A stretch of DNA of 64,000 nt from Adineta vaga (taxonomy: Eukaryota; Rotifera): assembly GCA_021613535.1 (NCBI GenBank), contig CP075493.1:2294001-2358000 (forward strand), read 5' to 3'. This document shows, piece after piece, positions 25,155 to 38,863 of the stretch. The position numbers and the translations under genes were made by a program. Positions within the stretch are counted from its first letter, which is position 1. Every line of letters starts with the position of its first letter. Under the pieces are notes generated by a model. It worked only from the letters and a program-made list of their open reading frames with translations. It did not search any database and was not told the origin of the DNA.

Positions 25155-26549
25155 TTCTCGACTAATTTGTAAATTGATATATACATATTTGTACTACGTT
25201 GTTTTTTTTTCTATCGATAGACAAATTCATAACGAAAATTGTGAATTCTTTTTGTCTTTTCTTCATTTGTTGTTCAGGCTAATTTGTTTATCTTACTATT
25301 CTCTCTCTCTCTTTGTTTCTTTCTTTCTTCTTTTTTTTATACAGTGTGAAATCATTGGCGACTATGAGCGTATAATTAATAAACAATCCAATATCGGAAT
25401 TATTTCCTATCAATCTTACCTATACAAATCATCTAATGGGACGTTTAACCAATGTCATAGTGATGATAAGGTTATGTAAATATATATATATATATATATC
25501 CATAGTCTTCTCGATGAGGATAACCTTTGTCTTGTGTCGTAGTTTTGATTTTTCAGGGATTGTTGGTAGATATTGACAAGAAAATGAGTGATACGTTTCC
25601 ATCTGATCAACATTGCTTTGATGTTTACTAGAATTTTTCTCGCTTACCTGACTCAATAATGAAAACTAAGAGATAAGAAGTTGGTAAGAATGTCATTGTT
25701 TTTATAGTACTAATACTCGTCGATGATATCGTTTTGTTAACACGAAAACATCTGGTCAATAAAATAATACGATTGTTTACAATTCCTTGCCAAACAAGAG
25801 AAAAAAGATCTCGCACGTATAGCATATCATATATCGTGTAGACTTTTAATTCGATATCAACCATTAAATAATGCATAGACATATGTTTATAGTTATTCAA
25901 ATGAATCTTCTACTCATATAGTTCTATTTGACTTGATTTACTATGACTAGATATTGATATTTTCAGTGTTATGACGTCAACCTTTTTTTTGTTGGGGTCG
26001 TATATAAAGAAAAAATAATTATGCTTGTTTTTTTACCATGCTGTTATCCTCAAGCACAGTAGTCGTTCGAATGATATCGATTTTTATCCATTCATCCGGT
26101 AGGGTTTTTTCTTCTTCATGCGGTATATTTTATATTGAGGAAAAAAGGCGATGATTTATTACTTCACATATAGAGCCGTTGTGATTGATTCTCATCGTCT
26201 GTACAATAACAGCAACAACACATCGACAAACGAATAACACTGACTTTTGTCATCCTTTTCTTTCTTCGGCTTTTCTTTGTGCTTGCTAAGGATATTTGGC
26301 GTCGCAACGCGATGAAAATATGTCTCGAAACAATTATAAATCTGACGAGTTTTCTTCCTAGTCGGAAGAGAGAGAAAAAACACATCGATCTTTAGGATAT
26401 ACAGTTGGTAAACCTCACAGAATCGTATCATTATTGTCAACAACTGGGTTGTGTCGATACAAAGAAACGAAGAGTTTTTTCTTCGATAAAAAGGTTCTTT
26501 TCTGATTCCTTTTTCTCCTTGTATTGTCTATACTAAATAGTGCAATTGA
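25155..26549. other. intergenic, upstream of orphan gene
   Basis: AT-rich spacer with a TA microsatellite at about 25478-25499 and a TC-rich run at 25300-25345. Scattered open frames lack protein character. It probably includes the promoter of the gene at 26550. Confidence 0.6.
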
Positions 26550-28034
26550 ATGGCTTTAACATCAAATGAAACATCTGAAACCAAAACTGATGAAGTGAAT
26601 TCATCGTCATCGGATGATAAAACTACCGTGGAACACGATGATGCCGAACAAATTGAAATATCACTAGTTGATGATGATGAAGACAATCAACAACAAGATT
26701 CTTCAGCTGTTTCAATCGTATCGGAAAACGAATTATCATTGACAGATCATAATCCAAATAATCGCCGAACTCTATCGAAAACTCGTTCAGTTAGTTTTGC
26801 TCCAACTGTTGAAGAATATGAAATTCCTGCACGGTCTTCAATATCTTCGGATTGTTCAACGGATTTTCTTGATGCACTTGTTGAAAGTTATAAACTTCAA
26901 ACATCCACCAATCTGTTTCCGTTACATGTAGAAAAAAAATATGTTCCGAAAACAACGCATACACGTTCAAATCCAAATTGGCGTGAGCATCGTATACGAC
27001 GTTTAATGAATCGTTTGGAAGAATTAAGTCTTTGGGATCGAGAAGTGGAATTAAAAACTTCACAAGCTCAATGTTTACGTTCACAAAAACTAGAACAAAT
27101 ACAAGATCGTCAACGTAATAATGATTTATGTTTACAATTAATGCGTCAACGACATGAAAGTGAGATGGAAAGTGCTGTACTCTTAGATCAAGAAGCTAAT
27201 CGAGTTAATAAAGAAAATATTCATGCAATTATATCACGTACAATGAATTTAACATCAGCATCTGATGCTCTTGATTATGATTTACCCAATCCACCGTATC
27301 AACTCAAACGACGTATTCAAAAACAAGAGGAAAATATAACACATTTTAAAACACCCATTGGTCGTTATCGACAGTTTGAAAATAATATGAATAATAAACT
27401 CGAGAAAATCAATCAAAATTTCAAACCCGATTGGCAAATTATGCGTGCTTATAATCCTTACCATTCATCAATACCTAAAACTGTTGTACCATTATTTACT
27501 GAAACATATGCATCATTACTTTCACTACCAGATACATATTCTCATCAATCATCTCAACATCAATCTAGTCCAGATTATGAAACACGTCTTCAAGCTCGTT
27601 CAAATCGTGATGTACGTGTACCATTAAACGATCACAGTAATGAGAATAGTGATGATGATGATGATGGTAATAATAATCGTAATAATCATCAATATAGAAA
27701 TTCTCGATCAAGTTTTAGTCCAGTACGACGATCAACAAGTGTCACACCTTCACGTACTTTATCAAAATATGACTCTCCGTACACTCATTCTCGTCAACCA
27801 TTATCTAATAATCTTTATCGACGAAGTTTTCATGATGATTTCAATAGTTTAACCTATTATTCTTATGAAACAAACGATCGACGTTTACCAAATCGTCTGG
27901 AAACATCAAACGAAAAATCAACAAAAAATCGATCATCATCAATACCAGCAAATAAACGTATAGATTTTACTCATCATAATTCAACAAGAAAAGCTTATCA
28001 ACCAAATATTGTATCACTTTCATCAGCACAATAA
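26550..28034 (+). CDS. intronless, largely disordered orphan protein
   Basis: One uninterrupted frame of 494 codons. I do not recognise the family. Residues 1-75 are acidic and Ser/Asp-rich. Residues 79-83 (RSVSF) fit the RVxF protein-phosphatase-1 docking pattern. Residues 145-240 form an Arg/Glu/Gln-rich coiled-coil-like helix (RLMNRLEELSLWDREVEL). A block around residues 245-330 (PPYQLKRRIQKQEENITHFK) is ordered-looking. The tail is Ser/Arg/Asn-rich with an Asp run. Codon usage and base composition match the neighbours, so it is not obviously transferred. It is the only long single-exon gene in the window, which could mean retroposition or a lineage-specific gene. A cytoskeletal or phosphatase-scaffold role is only a guess. 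Confidence 0.8.
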   Translation: MALTSNETSETKTDEVNSSSSDDKTTVEHDDAEQIEISLVDDDEDNQQQDSSAVSIVSENELSLTDHNPNNRRTLSKTRSVSFAPTVEEYEIPARSSISSDCSTDFLDALVESYKLQTSTNLFPLHVEKKYVPKTTHTRSNPNWREHRIRRLMNRLEELSLWDREVELKTSQAQCLRSQKLEQIQDRQRNNDLCLQLMRQRHESEMESAVLLDQEANRVNKENIHAIISRTMNLTSASDALDYDLPNPPYQLKRRIQKQEENITHFKTPIGRYRQFENNMNNKLEKINQNFKPDWQIMRAYNPYHSSIPKTVVPLFTETYASLLSLPDTYSHQSSQHQSSPDYETRLQARSNRDVRVPLNDHSNENSDDDDDGNNNRNNHQYRNSRSSFSPVRRSTSVTPSRTLSKYDSPYTHSRQPLSNNLYRRSFHDDFNSLTYYSYETNDRRLPNRLETSNEKSTKNRSSSIPANKRIDFTHHNSTRKAYQPNIVSLSSAQ

Positions 28035-29510
28035 TATTGTAGTATTAGAATTATCGCTTCTTTTTTTTCTTTGACTGAAAACTAACATATCTAATTTTAA
28101 TAAGAAAAATCGACTGATGTGCAACGTTTCTTTTTTAGCAATGAACCTCAATTTTGTATTTATTTTGAAAATAAGAGTAAAAACTTCTTTTCAATAACAA
28201 GTTGAAAAACTTTGATAAGATCGAATAACTTTCTAATATTTTTGCACTGAGTCTGTATGTACACAAAGTCCAACTAGACTATACGACGACAATTATACGT
28301 TGTCATACAATCCTAAAAATAAACATAAATATGACACTATCAAGCAGATCAGAGATAGACGATACCGTGTGGAAAAAAAGATTTACATAAGCTGATTTCA
28401 TTCACACATTAGACGATTATCCTGAAAAGAAGCCCATCGTATTTTAGAGTACATATTTCTAAATCGGCGTTTTGTGAGTTTCTCAAAAATCAACATCAAT
28501 ACATACATTTTCTGATGATGAAATCTCGTTTGTTCAGAAGTTATTTAATTCAGTCATTTCTTGTCAAATAGTATTACTCAATTAGTTTGCATTATTATAC
28601 AACAATCTAACTTGAACGTTCTTATTCGATAAAAGACTGACTGACTATCGTGTTTCTCATGTCATTTCAATCAAGAGAGAGAGAGAGAGAAGAGGAAAAC
28701 GTCTTCTTTGCATTCAACTTTATCAATCATCAGTTGAATTGACCTGTTCTGTTCGATTTTCCCCTCAACTCTAATCCATCAGACTATCTAAAAAGCGATA
28801 AATCATGCAGATCAATGCATTCTACTCTTCGAAACAAGAAAAAGAATGCAGCCCAAGAGATGATTAGAATATGAAAATTCTTTTTGTTTCTATTTGATTA
28901 ACAAACAAGATTTTCCCGTTCCTTGAATTTCTACAATACAGCGACAAAGAAATTTGATTGATTAAATTCTTTTTAAAACATCTTTTCAGCTTAAGCTTTA
29001 CATATACTATTAACTATTGATAGATACATGATGTATCTTTTTTATTTTTAATCTTCTATTAATTCCTGACTAAGAGTTTCAATATTCAAGTAAATAAATA
29101 AATATGTAGAAGTCTGTATTTTTGGTTTGTTCATAAGCAAACAAGTTATTATTTTTATTTCACAACAAATAGGAATAAAAAAAACAAACAAAAAAAAATC
29201 AACTGTTTAATTCATATTGACTAGGTTCATAGAAATCGATAATCGACAAGTTTACATGGCGTTTTATTCGCTTGTCAACGCATCAGAATTCTATTGTTTG
29301 GTGAAACTTCATTTGTCAATGATATCTATTCGGAAAAAAAGGAAATTCAATAGCAATAATAATAATCGTATCGATAGAATGTATATATCTATGTCTATAA
29401 CAAAACAAAGGCTCTAATCCATCCTATTCACAACCTGAAAGCAACCATAAAATCATGTCGAATGGACACTTTTTGGTTGTGAAAAGGATATGATTATATA
29501 TTCTAAGTAA
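28035..29510. other. intergenic, convergent 3' ends
   Basis: Between the orphan gene and the 3' end of IQSEC. AT-rich with a GA run at about 28674-28691. No coding exon recognised. Confidence 0.6.
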
Positions 29511-30915
29511 CTAATCTCCTCTTCTTCTTTTATTGTATTTATTTACCATTCCGCTATCAAGTGAACATTGAGAAGTACGACATGGTAATGATTGATGATT
29601 ATCTGTTGAATAAGCAGGAAAAGAAAATACTTAGATAGACAAATAAATAGAAGAAACTCAGTTTGAGTTCTTACTTATTGGTAAGGCCATATCGAGTAAT
29701 GAGTTTGATAATGTTCTCGACAATGGTCGATCACGTTTGATTGTTGGATGATCAATTAATGATGAGAGAATGCCATGATGATTTGTTATATCAACAAGTG
29801 AATTTGATGAAGCACGTAATTGATCAAGTTCAGCTTGACGATATAAACCATCCATTTCATTGATTTCTAAGATTGCTTCTTTTAAATCATCACAAAATTT
29901 TGTTCGATCATGTTCATTTCTTGCATTGAATAGAATCAGATTGATTTCATTCGTATCCGATTTACGTACTAAACGGATACCATATTGATGATCTATATCC
30001 AAATGTTTAGAAATAAATAGATAAATAAATGCTAGAAAGAAAGCTTACATGACGTTTGAAATAAATAAACATTCATTGCTGATAGACGAAATACTTGCCG
30101 AAATTGTTGATGTTTCTTTCCTGAGAGTTTTGCAACCTAATTCAAAGAGAGCATAAGATTATCATGGAAATTTTCTCGAGATCTTTAACTTACCACCAAT
30201 AAATCATTGAAAAGATAAACTTCACGTTGATGCGCTGTTAGTTTTTCACGTTTCGTTACATCACAGACTTCATATAATCGACAATAACATACCAATCGAC
30301 GATGTGGTGCTGTTAATGTTGGTTTCTTTCCAACTAATCCTTGTTCAAATTTGAGTACTTGACTAACATGATCATTATCTGGACGAAATTCATCAGCACG
30401 AATCCGTTCATAAATACCAGTTAAATAGTTTATATCAAGATCTGCACCATCATCTATAGCTAAAAATATAATAATCATTATTAAGAATAGAAAAGAATCA
30501 AGCTGAATGTCTATTGACATATAGTTTTCTCTCTTTCTTCTTCTCGCATGTTTTAGCTTAACAACGACAAGACGAACGATAGCAATGAGTGGTACTACTG
30601 CATGCAAGCGGTCGATGATTTATAGATGATGATTTTCTTCGCTTTTTTCTCTTACATACATCCAAAGAGGAAATGAAGAAAAAGCCGCTCTCTCTCTCTG
30701 TTTCCCTTTCTCTCCCTCTTCTTCTCTTTCCTCGGTTCAGTGCAACATTTTTGCTTCGTTTCCGTTCTCTGTCGTTGCTGTGATTTGCGGAAAGAATCAG
30801 TCTAGGATATAGTATTGTGAAAATTGAAATGATCGATTTTGATTCTATTCTTTCCATTTTTTTTCTCTTTTCCCTTTAGCTTTTCCTATTGACAAAGAAA
30901 AGAAGAAAGCAATTA

Positions 30916-30958
<43 letters not shown>

Positions 30959-33900
30959 AACGCTAATACTATTACTGACATGGAGTGAGAATCGTTCGCC
31001 TTAGTCTACCCGAGCCGGAGCAAAATTCGATTTTGTCTATGAGTGAAAGACCTTGACAGGATTGATGATAAGAAGAAAAAGTAGTCGACGAGTGAGTAAA
31101 TAAGTGAGTAAACGCTTGTTCTCATAGAAGCATTTTCCTCCACTTGTCTTTAATGAACGAGTGTAGAATTGTGCGCCAAGCGGAAATCGGCTCTCTCTCT
31201 CTCTCTCGTTGCTTCTTCATAGCAATCAAGTCAATGGAGAATTTCAAAAAGAAACAGCAAGAATGATTCCTCTAACAACGGTAGTAGCGGGTGTTTCCTT
31301 TTAGTTCAAAAAAAGAAACCATTTAATTCGATTTTCTTTCTACTTTCTTGCACTTCCGCTCACAGATATTCATCGTCATACATATATATATATATATGAT
31401 GCTTTTTTCTAGACTATACTTGAACATTACGCTAATTCACTTAAATAAAACATGTACAGCAAAAAGATAGACGACATATATTCATTAAATCAAATCTCTA
31501 TCTGTCATTTCTATTCTGTAAGATAAAACAAAGAAAATCATATACACAGACATTAACATACGAATATGGATCGTAATTCTATGTCGTAAAAGATTAAGAT
31601 ACTTATCAGAAAGAAGAAAAAAAAACGATGAATCATTGTATTCATTTATAGGAGACAAATAATACAAAAAATACAGACTACCAAAAGAAAAATCAAGTTT
31701 CATCTATTACTATTGGTATTCACTAATCAGATCAAACTTATCAATGCTTATTCTTACTATAGAAGATGAAATCCTATCTTTGCCGTCTATAAAAATCATC
31801 TTATACATGTCTTCTATCTCATCATTTACTGTCATCGTTCTGTCTCTTTTCCTTCTTTTCTTCGAATAGTTTTAACGATGTCTCATCGGAATAATGAACT
31901 TACATGACAATGGTTTCATTTTACATTTACATCAGTTTAATATATTGTCTAATCTATTTCATCTCATTGTATTCTACTCTACTTCGTTGCGCTTCGTTAC
32001 AGATATGTCTATCATCATTGACAGTTACATATAATCATGTTTGAGTGTATATCTATCTATCTACAACATACGCATCTTATTTGAATTCAATCATCTTATT
32101 CTGATGAGTAAGAGAATACTAATAGATAACTTTAAAGAAGAAAAAAAACGATCTTCGAATGACTTACATTTGATAGTAGATATCAAGATTTTCTTTTTTT
32201 CTCTATTTGTAAAAGGAGAAACGAAGGCACGAACGTCCGTGATGTTCGACACATCGAAGATTTATTTATCAGTAAGTGTAAAATAAATGGGGCGGTAGAG
32301 GCATCAGTTGACGTAGACGCAAAGACGATGCCGTTGAAGAAGAAAATGAGATCCCGCTTGGATTGCCTTGTCGTCTCTTCTTTCTCTCTTTCTCTCTCGC
32401 TTTCTTATTTGATTTGCTGGGTACAGATGGTCAATTTGCGGTACTCGTGCTACTAGTTATGTTTACTTGAAGAAACGTTCTCTAATTGATTCTTGCCTCG
32501 TTGTGCATTTCTATATACGAATTAAGCATGCAAGTTTAGACCCTCGTCTGTGTGTATATATACAGATGAAGCTGTGTGTTGTCCTTTCGATTATTTAGCG
32601 ATGCGCAATACTACTTCCGTCCGGCTCGTACGTATGTTTGCGTGGTTCATTAGGAGAAACAAAAGAGAAATAGGAAAAAACCTTGGATAGTCATTACTCA
32701 CAGTAACGATTGAATGTATTCTGAATAAAGAAAGCATTTGACGTTAGTCGAACCATAAGGTTTATGGAGTTTTCTTCCTTTTTTTTCTTTCCCCGATCCA
32801 TTTCGACTCACACACCGACAAATTAATCTGACACGCAACTACCATACATGCATACAAAAGAATGACTCCACATGCATTCTTTTGTCCGATCACGGAAATG
32901 CATATTGCCAAGAGAGAAAAAACAGGAGACATCGAAAAAAAGGAGAAGAAGAAGAAGAAGAAAAGAAAACTTTTTGTTGTTAGTATGTATTCCTTTTTTC
33001 TCTAATACAAACGTTGCTGTTAGACAGACGAAGAAAAAAGAAAAGTGACAAATTGCCAATCAGTGCTATTCGTTTCTCCTACTAAAGCAACTAATAGCCT
33101 GAAGTAATGGTAAAAGATTCATTATATTCCGTATTCTATGTATTTATGTTGGGAAAAGAAATTGACATTACTCTCTATATAAACGGTCAATGCACACGCA
33201 TATATACACACATGGGAGAAATATTCTGTCTAAATGCGTATTTCTTTGATAGAATTATAGTAAATCAATCAAATTTACCACGAAGATTTTTAATGAATTG
33301 GTCTAAACGCATTTTTCTTTCAGGTTTGATATTTCGACTATGTAAATCAGTATTTAACATAATGGTAGCAAAAGCTAATATAAATATTGTATCAATATTT
33401 GAGAATGATGAGGATGAATTTGTTGCATAATAACGTTGTCCAAACACCTTAAATAAAGTAAAGAAATCAATTCAATAAACTCAAGTATTCTCTTGATATT
33501 TATATTAAACGTTCACACAATTGACTTACTTTCATTAATTGTTCGATTTTTTGTGCTTCACCCTTTAATAAAATCAAAATGACGACGATAGATGAATACA
33601 AAATTGACTTTTCTTCGATACTTACTGGTAATCGAAAAGATGATTGAAATTTTCTTAACGCAACATCAATCGACATATCATGAAAATCGAATTCATTAAC
33701 AAATGCACTAAAAAAAAAATCGAATTTTCAAGCCTAAAAAAATGATTTATCAAATCAAACTCACTGTAAAACTTGCATAGCAAATGGATCTTGTAAATTT
33801 CCAAGATATTCACCAATCATTTGTCGACTTAAACCTTTCCGTGAAAGAAAAAATCGTGCAACGGATTGAGGATTTGAATCAAGAAAACGATGAGCAATTA

Positions 33901-35907
33901 GATAATGAATACCACGTTCAGGTTTTCTATAAATACAATAAATTCTTTCAATACAATTGATAGTCATCATTATTATATTAAAAAAAAAGGACGTCGTAAT
34001 GAATATAAATAGCTTTCCGGTTATTCATCAAATTTACATTTATCTTTTTCCCAAGAAAGTCCTTCGACGAAGACATTTGTTTAAAAATTCTTTCGACTAT
34101 CTTCGAAATATCTTACACATAACGTAGATGAAAAGGAAACATTCTGTTCTATTGTAAAAGTGATTAACATACTTATTGAATATATTCAATCCGGCTCGAT
34201 AACATCGTCGTCGATATGTTTCATTACTACGAATAGTTGATAATCGTTCATTTCCTTGTAAAATGATTTGATCTTGTGGAATTAATGATTGTTGTTGTTG
34301 ATGAAATTCAATACTATTGGATGATAATCGATTGGATAACGATCCTGAATTTGATTCACTACTTAAGGATTGTAAACTCATATTATCATGATCAGAACTT
34401 AATGTTGATGATGGACTTTGACATGTTAATGCCGATGGATTGGAACTTTCAGATGAGAACTCAATTGATTCCGGTGTTGGTAATGAAGGTTGTCTTTTCC
34501 ATATGGGTGATGGTTGTGTAGGAGAAAGTATCGGACGAGATTTTGTTGATAAAATTCGAACTATACAGAAATTAGATGTAATAAGTGTCTTTATACAATC
34601 GCAAGAATAATCTAATCAAGGAAATGGAAAAGTAATAATCTAGTAGCAAAGATTTTTCTTTCTTCCAGATGCTTGTCTTTCTCTCTAATAACAAGGTTAG
34701 ATGAATTCTATTGACAAACTATGTTTTATCTATTATCGTCAAGGTTTTTACCCGATGGTGTCGATTTCCGACATTCAATTGGTGAGCCAGTTAGATCTTT
34801 ATAGAAACTCTGATCATTTACTACTGTTTGTTTTTCATTAAATCCATTCTGTTCAGTTGTTTGTCTATCAATAAAATCACTTAGATTATCAGCCTGTTCA
34901 TAGACATGACTTTTTAGTGGCTTATCAGTTACAATACAAACACGTTTTCGATGATGATGAACAAGATTTTCTTGTTGTTTTGTTGATTCAATAAAATGTT
35001 CGAAATTTATCGATGGTAAATCTAGATGATGATCAGGAGGCAAATGTCGTTCGGATTTTCGTGAAATTCTTAAACATGGTTTCAATGGTTTAATTAATTG
35101 ATTTGGTTCAATAAATGTACATGATAAACGTTTATTTGTTTTTACCGTCGCACATAGATGACGAAAATTTTCTTTTAGTTTATATTGACGATATGCACGT
35201 TGAATTATTGTCGCTGCACGACGACATCGTAAACTTCCTCCATATTTTCTTTCAAGAATTTCAATTTGTTTATCACGTAAATCGTGCGAAAGATCATAAT
35301 TCGTTGTTAGTACTCCTGATCGTTGATCAGTCGTTCGCTTTTCACTGAAAAAAGAAAGAAACGAACGAATTCAAACAGTTTGAAAATCTTGCAACTGTCA
35401 AATATCAAGGCAAAACACTGTAAGGTTGTATGATTGTCAAAATTGATGAATGACGTTCTATAGAAACAAAAAAGATGGATCAACATGTCTTGTCATTGCT
35501 AGCCCTATAGCATAACATGTTCTCTGTTCACTTCTTTTGACACATATATAGTTGATAGCAGACATGCACATTTATCTATCTATCTGATGACAGAATGCAT
35601 GCACATATGTTTTGTTTGCTTAAAAGCGATTATGCAAAGTAAAGACATGCATATGTAACCTTGATCAGTAGGAAATTTTGATGGGAAAAGATTTCGAAGA
35701 AACTTACAGAGTTTTAATAGTCGATTTTTGTTCGTCGGATAGTAATGAAATAATATAATCACGTTCTTGTTGAATATTTTTAATTTGATTTTGCAATTTA
35801 TGTAATTCATCTTGTTGTTTTTTAATAATATTATCTTTTTCTTCAATTAATGTTCGTGTACCACCTGGAATAGGACAATCAATTCGTTGTCGTAAATACT
35901 GTTCCAT
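29511..35907 (-). CDS. IQSEC: IQSEC/BRAG family Arf guanine-nucleotide exchange factor
   Basis: Eleven exons (35907-35708, 35344-34752, 34560-34173, 33926-33765, 33707-33626, 33562-33530, 33447-33279, 30459-30194, 30136-30049, 29992-29675, 29602-29511) sum to 796 residues. Order: an N-terminal coiled coil ([16 protein letters not shown]), an IQ motif ([13 protein letters not shown]), a Ser-rich linker, a SEC7 domain with the catalytic-glutamate loop [13 protein letters not shown] and [19 protein letters not shown], then a PH domain with [14 protein letters not shown] and [18 protein letters not shown] proteins activate ARF6 at synapses and the plasma membrane, and calmodulin binds the IQ motif. 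SEC7 and PH are separated by one 2.8 kb intron. Further 5' exons upstream of 35907 are possible. Confidence 0.95.
30460..33278 (-). other. 2.8 kb intron of IQSEC with CT microsatellites
   Basis: This intron is about fifty times the usual length here and splits NLR from [11 protein letters not shown] at the SEC7-PH junction. It contains CT runs at about 30918-30954 and 31191-31207, an AT run at 31381-31396 and a GAA run near 32943-32965. It may hold regulatory elements or an alternative promoter. No nested gene is recognised. Confidence 0.8.
30918..30954. repeat. CT microsatellite
   Basis: Near-perfect CT dinucleotide run of about 37 bases within the large IQSEC intron (GA on the transcribed strand). 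Confidence 0.9.
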
Positions 35908-38863
35908 TAAGAATATTTTAAACGAAGTTATTAATCTAAAAGAATAATGTTTGAAAATTCGATCTTATCAAGGTAAACATTTTTGATGATGTAAATGTTA
36001 TTCTTTTTGAAAAAAAGGATGAGAGAGAGAGAGAGGAGATGTAAAAGAAAAACAGAACGATCGATGATGACGAATGTTCATTGTTCATATTAAGTGAAAA
36101 AAAGAAATGATTGAATAGAAAGGCAACGAGTTTTTATTATCTTTATCTTTACTATTGTTGATGTGACATTGCAAATGATGAGTGAAATAGGAGAAAAAGA
36201 AAAGATGTGATACTATTATTAAAACAAGAAAGCAATGTTACTGGCATGAGTTCAGGCGAACAAAAAGAAAACTAATAGATAGAAGAGTATGTCAACGAAG
36301 GCGACATAAATAGGCAAGTATTGTTGAAAATGTGAAGAACAATTGAAATGAATGATGAGACAATCACATTTTTCAACTACTTTTAAGGGGAATGACAAAA
36401 CGAATCAGTCGTGAAATAATATGACAGAGATAATTGTGTTCATTTTGTCAAACATATTTTGCTTTTTTTCCTGATCTATTGAGTATCTTAGTCTAGATAA
36501 AATAAGGTTTGAATTGATTAGCAAAAGAAAACGATAAGATGAATAAGTCGAGCTTATGATGAACGAAGACAAGAAGAAGTAGAAGAAAAAACGAGAAACT
36601 CTAATGTTAATTGGATTGTGAATAGACTTATGCTTGTCGACATCTCATGGGATTGAAGGTTACAATCTGAGGATAGCCTTTAGAAAAAAAAGATATAAAA
36701 AGAAGAAAAAAAAGCGAGAAAGTAAGGAGATGTCGAGTTCATCTTTAATTGAAATCGACAGAGTACAATTAAGATGTGAAGCGGAATGAATATTAGTTCT
36801 TACATAAAACAATGTACGGAACCGACAAGAATGCATCTAACTTAACTGACAATCTCATAAAATAAAGAAGATTTTCTGTCAAATACTAGTATTACTTATG
36901 TTGATTGAATATATATATATATATATCGATCTTCTTTCCTTCTTTCTTTTTTATCGTCTTTGATGCAATTGTCTCCTTTATTTATCGATCCGATATGGAA
37001 CAGACAATCGATTGAATATTACTATTATTATTACACACATATATATATATATTGGCACTTCACTTCCGACATCGTCTTCATTCCAATAATAAGTAGTGCT
37101 TTCTTTACTAACACACATACACATATATATATGAAAAGATTGATAGAATACAAACACATGCTTGAATATCATCAAGAAAAGATATAAACAGATTACAAAC
37201 CTTGACCGCAAAAAGGGATGAAATGAGAAGCCACGAAAAATCAACAAGTCTTTTTAAAATAACAGAAGAAAGAAAAGAAAACGTAAACGAGAAATCTATT
37301 GTGGCTTCAAAAAAAAAAGAAAGAACACTTACAGTATAAATTGTAACTGTCATTCACTCAAGTATCATATATGATATAACACAAATCGAATGTGATCATT
37401 CTGTTTAATAAACTCCTCCTTCTTCTCCTCTATTTACTCTACACATCATGTATAAACAAATATCAATAATAGAATCGATATAGTGAAAGGAGTGATGATT
37501 GGGAAACATAATTATACACAACTCACTATCATCATCATCATCACGATGAAAGAAGAAAGAAAATAATCATCACAAGAGGAACTAGTCACATCCTGTATAT
37601 ATATATATATGTATTAGATAATGGAAAAGTAGCGGCTAGTTTTTTTTTCTCTATTGATATAGTAGTCTGACATCCAACGTCCATTAGTACATTTGTATAT
37701 ATTCTGTTCTCTTCGTTGTATAGTTTGTTGTTCCTACCATTTTCTCTTGTTCTCCCTAATTTCTTTTGACATTGACAGTAATGTTAAAGCTGAACTGAAT
37801 TATACATAACTAGCATTCCAACATCAAACAACACATATTCTATTTCTAATGTGTCAAAAACTCGTGATTGGATAAGAATCAACTGTCTTTCTCATCATGA
37901 GAAAACAAGCTGTCCGAATAGATGATAGATCAATCAGAAGAAGAAGAAGAATGTAAGTTCAATATTGTTCTAAAAATCTTGAAAAAAGATACGAAATGAC
38001 TTCATTGATTTTCTCATGAGACTCGATAATCACTCTTCATGCATCAACGATTAAAACAAGGACACCGAATTCTAATTCAATTTTTTTCTTGTTCTCTTGA
38101 GAGATTAATATTGATGATAAATCATCTCAAATGCCAAATCGAAATATGACGATGAATTCTTTTAATTCAATGATGGTAATTGAAGTTGATCCTATTGCTA
38201 TGGAATACTGTTGAAATAATACATTTCAATATTTAACGTTAGAAAATAATGAGATATATAAGAAATTAATTGATTGACCTTAACTTTTTCTTTCGAAAAG
38301 AAAGGCTGTTGGTAATCAAGATATATGACGTAATATTTGTCTCGCATCTCCACGATACTTAACTAAGAAAACAAAAGTCAATATAATTTCTCGTTCTAAG
38401 AGGTTTTATTGAATGTCTAATGTAATCAGATAGATGAAAAATATATTCTGTTAAATTAATCAAACTGTTTGACAAGGTCTTTTTTTCTTCAGATATAATT
38501 TGTCACAATGAAGCATAATTATTTGTAGATATTGTATATGATTGATTATTTGAGCATATCTATTTTGTACATATATACAACAAGCATCCATAAATGACAT
38601 TGCTGAGGTGGCAAGCTTCATAAGATAAATGATTTCGAAAATTCGATCATTTATTCCCATTCAAATCTTTATTATAGTTCAAATTTCAATTTTCTTCACC
38701 CCTCTCCCCTAAATTTATTCATAAAAATAAAATATCTTCGAATTTTTAGGTTTAATAAATACACATACACAAACATAATGTCAGAAAATAGAAAACTATG
38801 AATTCATTCATTAAACTAAACTGACTAGTCCAAAACAAATCATCATAATATCGAAAAGATTCT
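35908..38863. other. intergenic, upstream of IQSEC
   Basis: Nearly 3 kb between the IQSEC start and the MESD stop. Purine-rich on the + strand from 36000 to 36730 and AT-rich with short TA runs (36909-36926, 37040-37052, 37598-37610) after that. It likely holds the IQSEC promoter and perhaps noncoding 5' exons. No protein-coding exon recognised. Confidence 0.6.

Noticed and set aside
36960-37353. Open frames of 75-89 codons upstream of IQSEC
   Set aside because: Their translations are dominated by TA- and TAT-repeat products (Tyr/Ile/His runs), not protein-like sequence.
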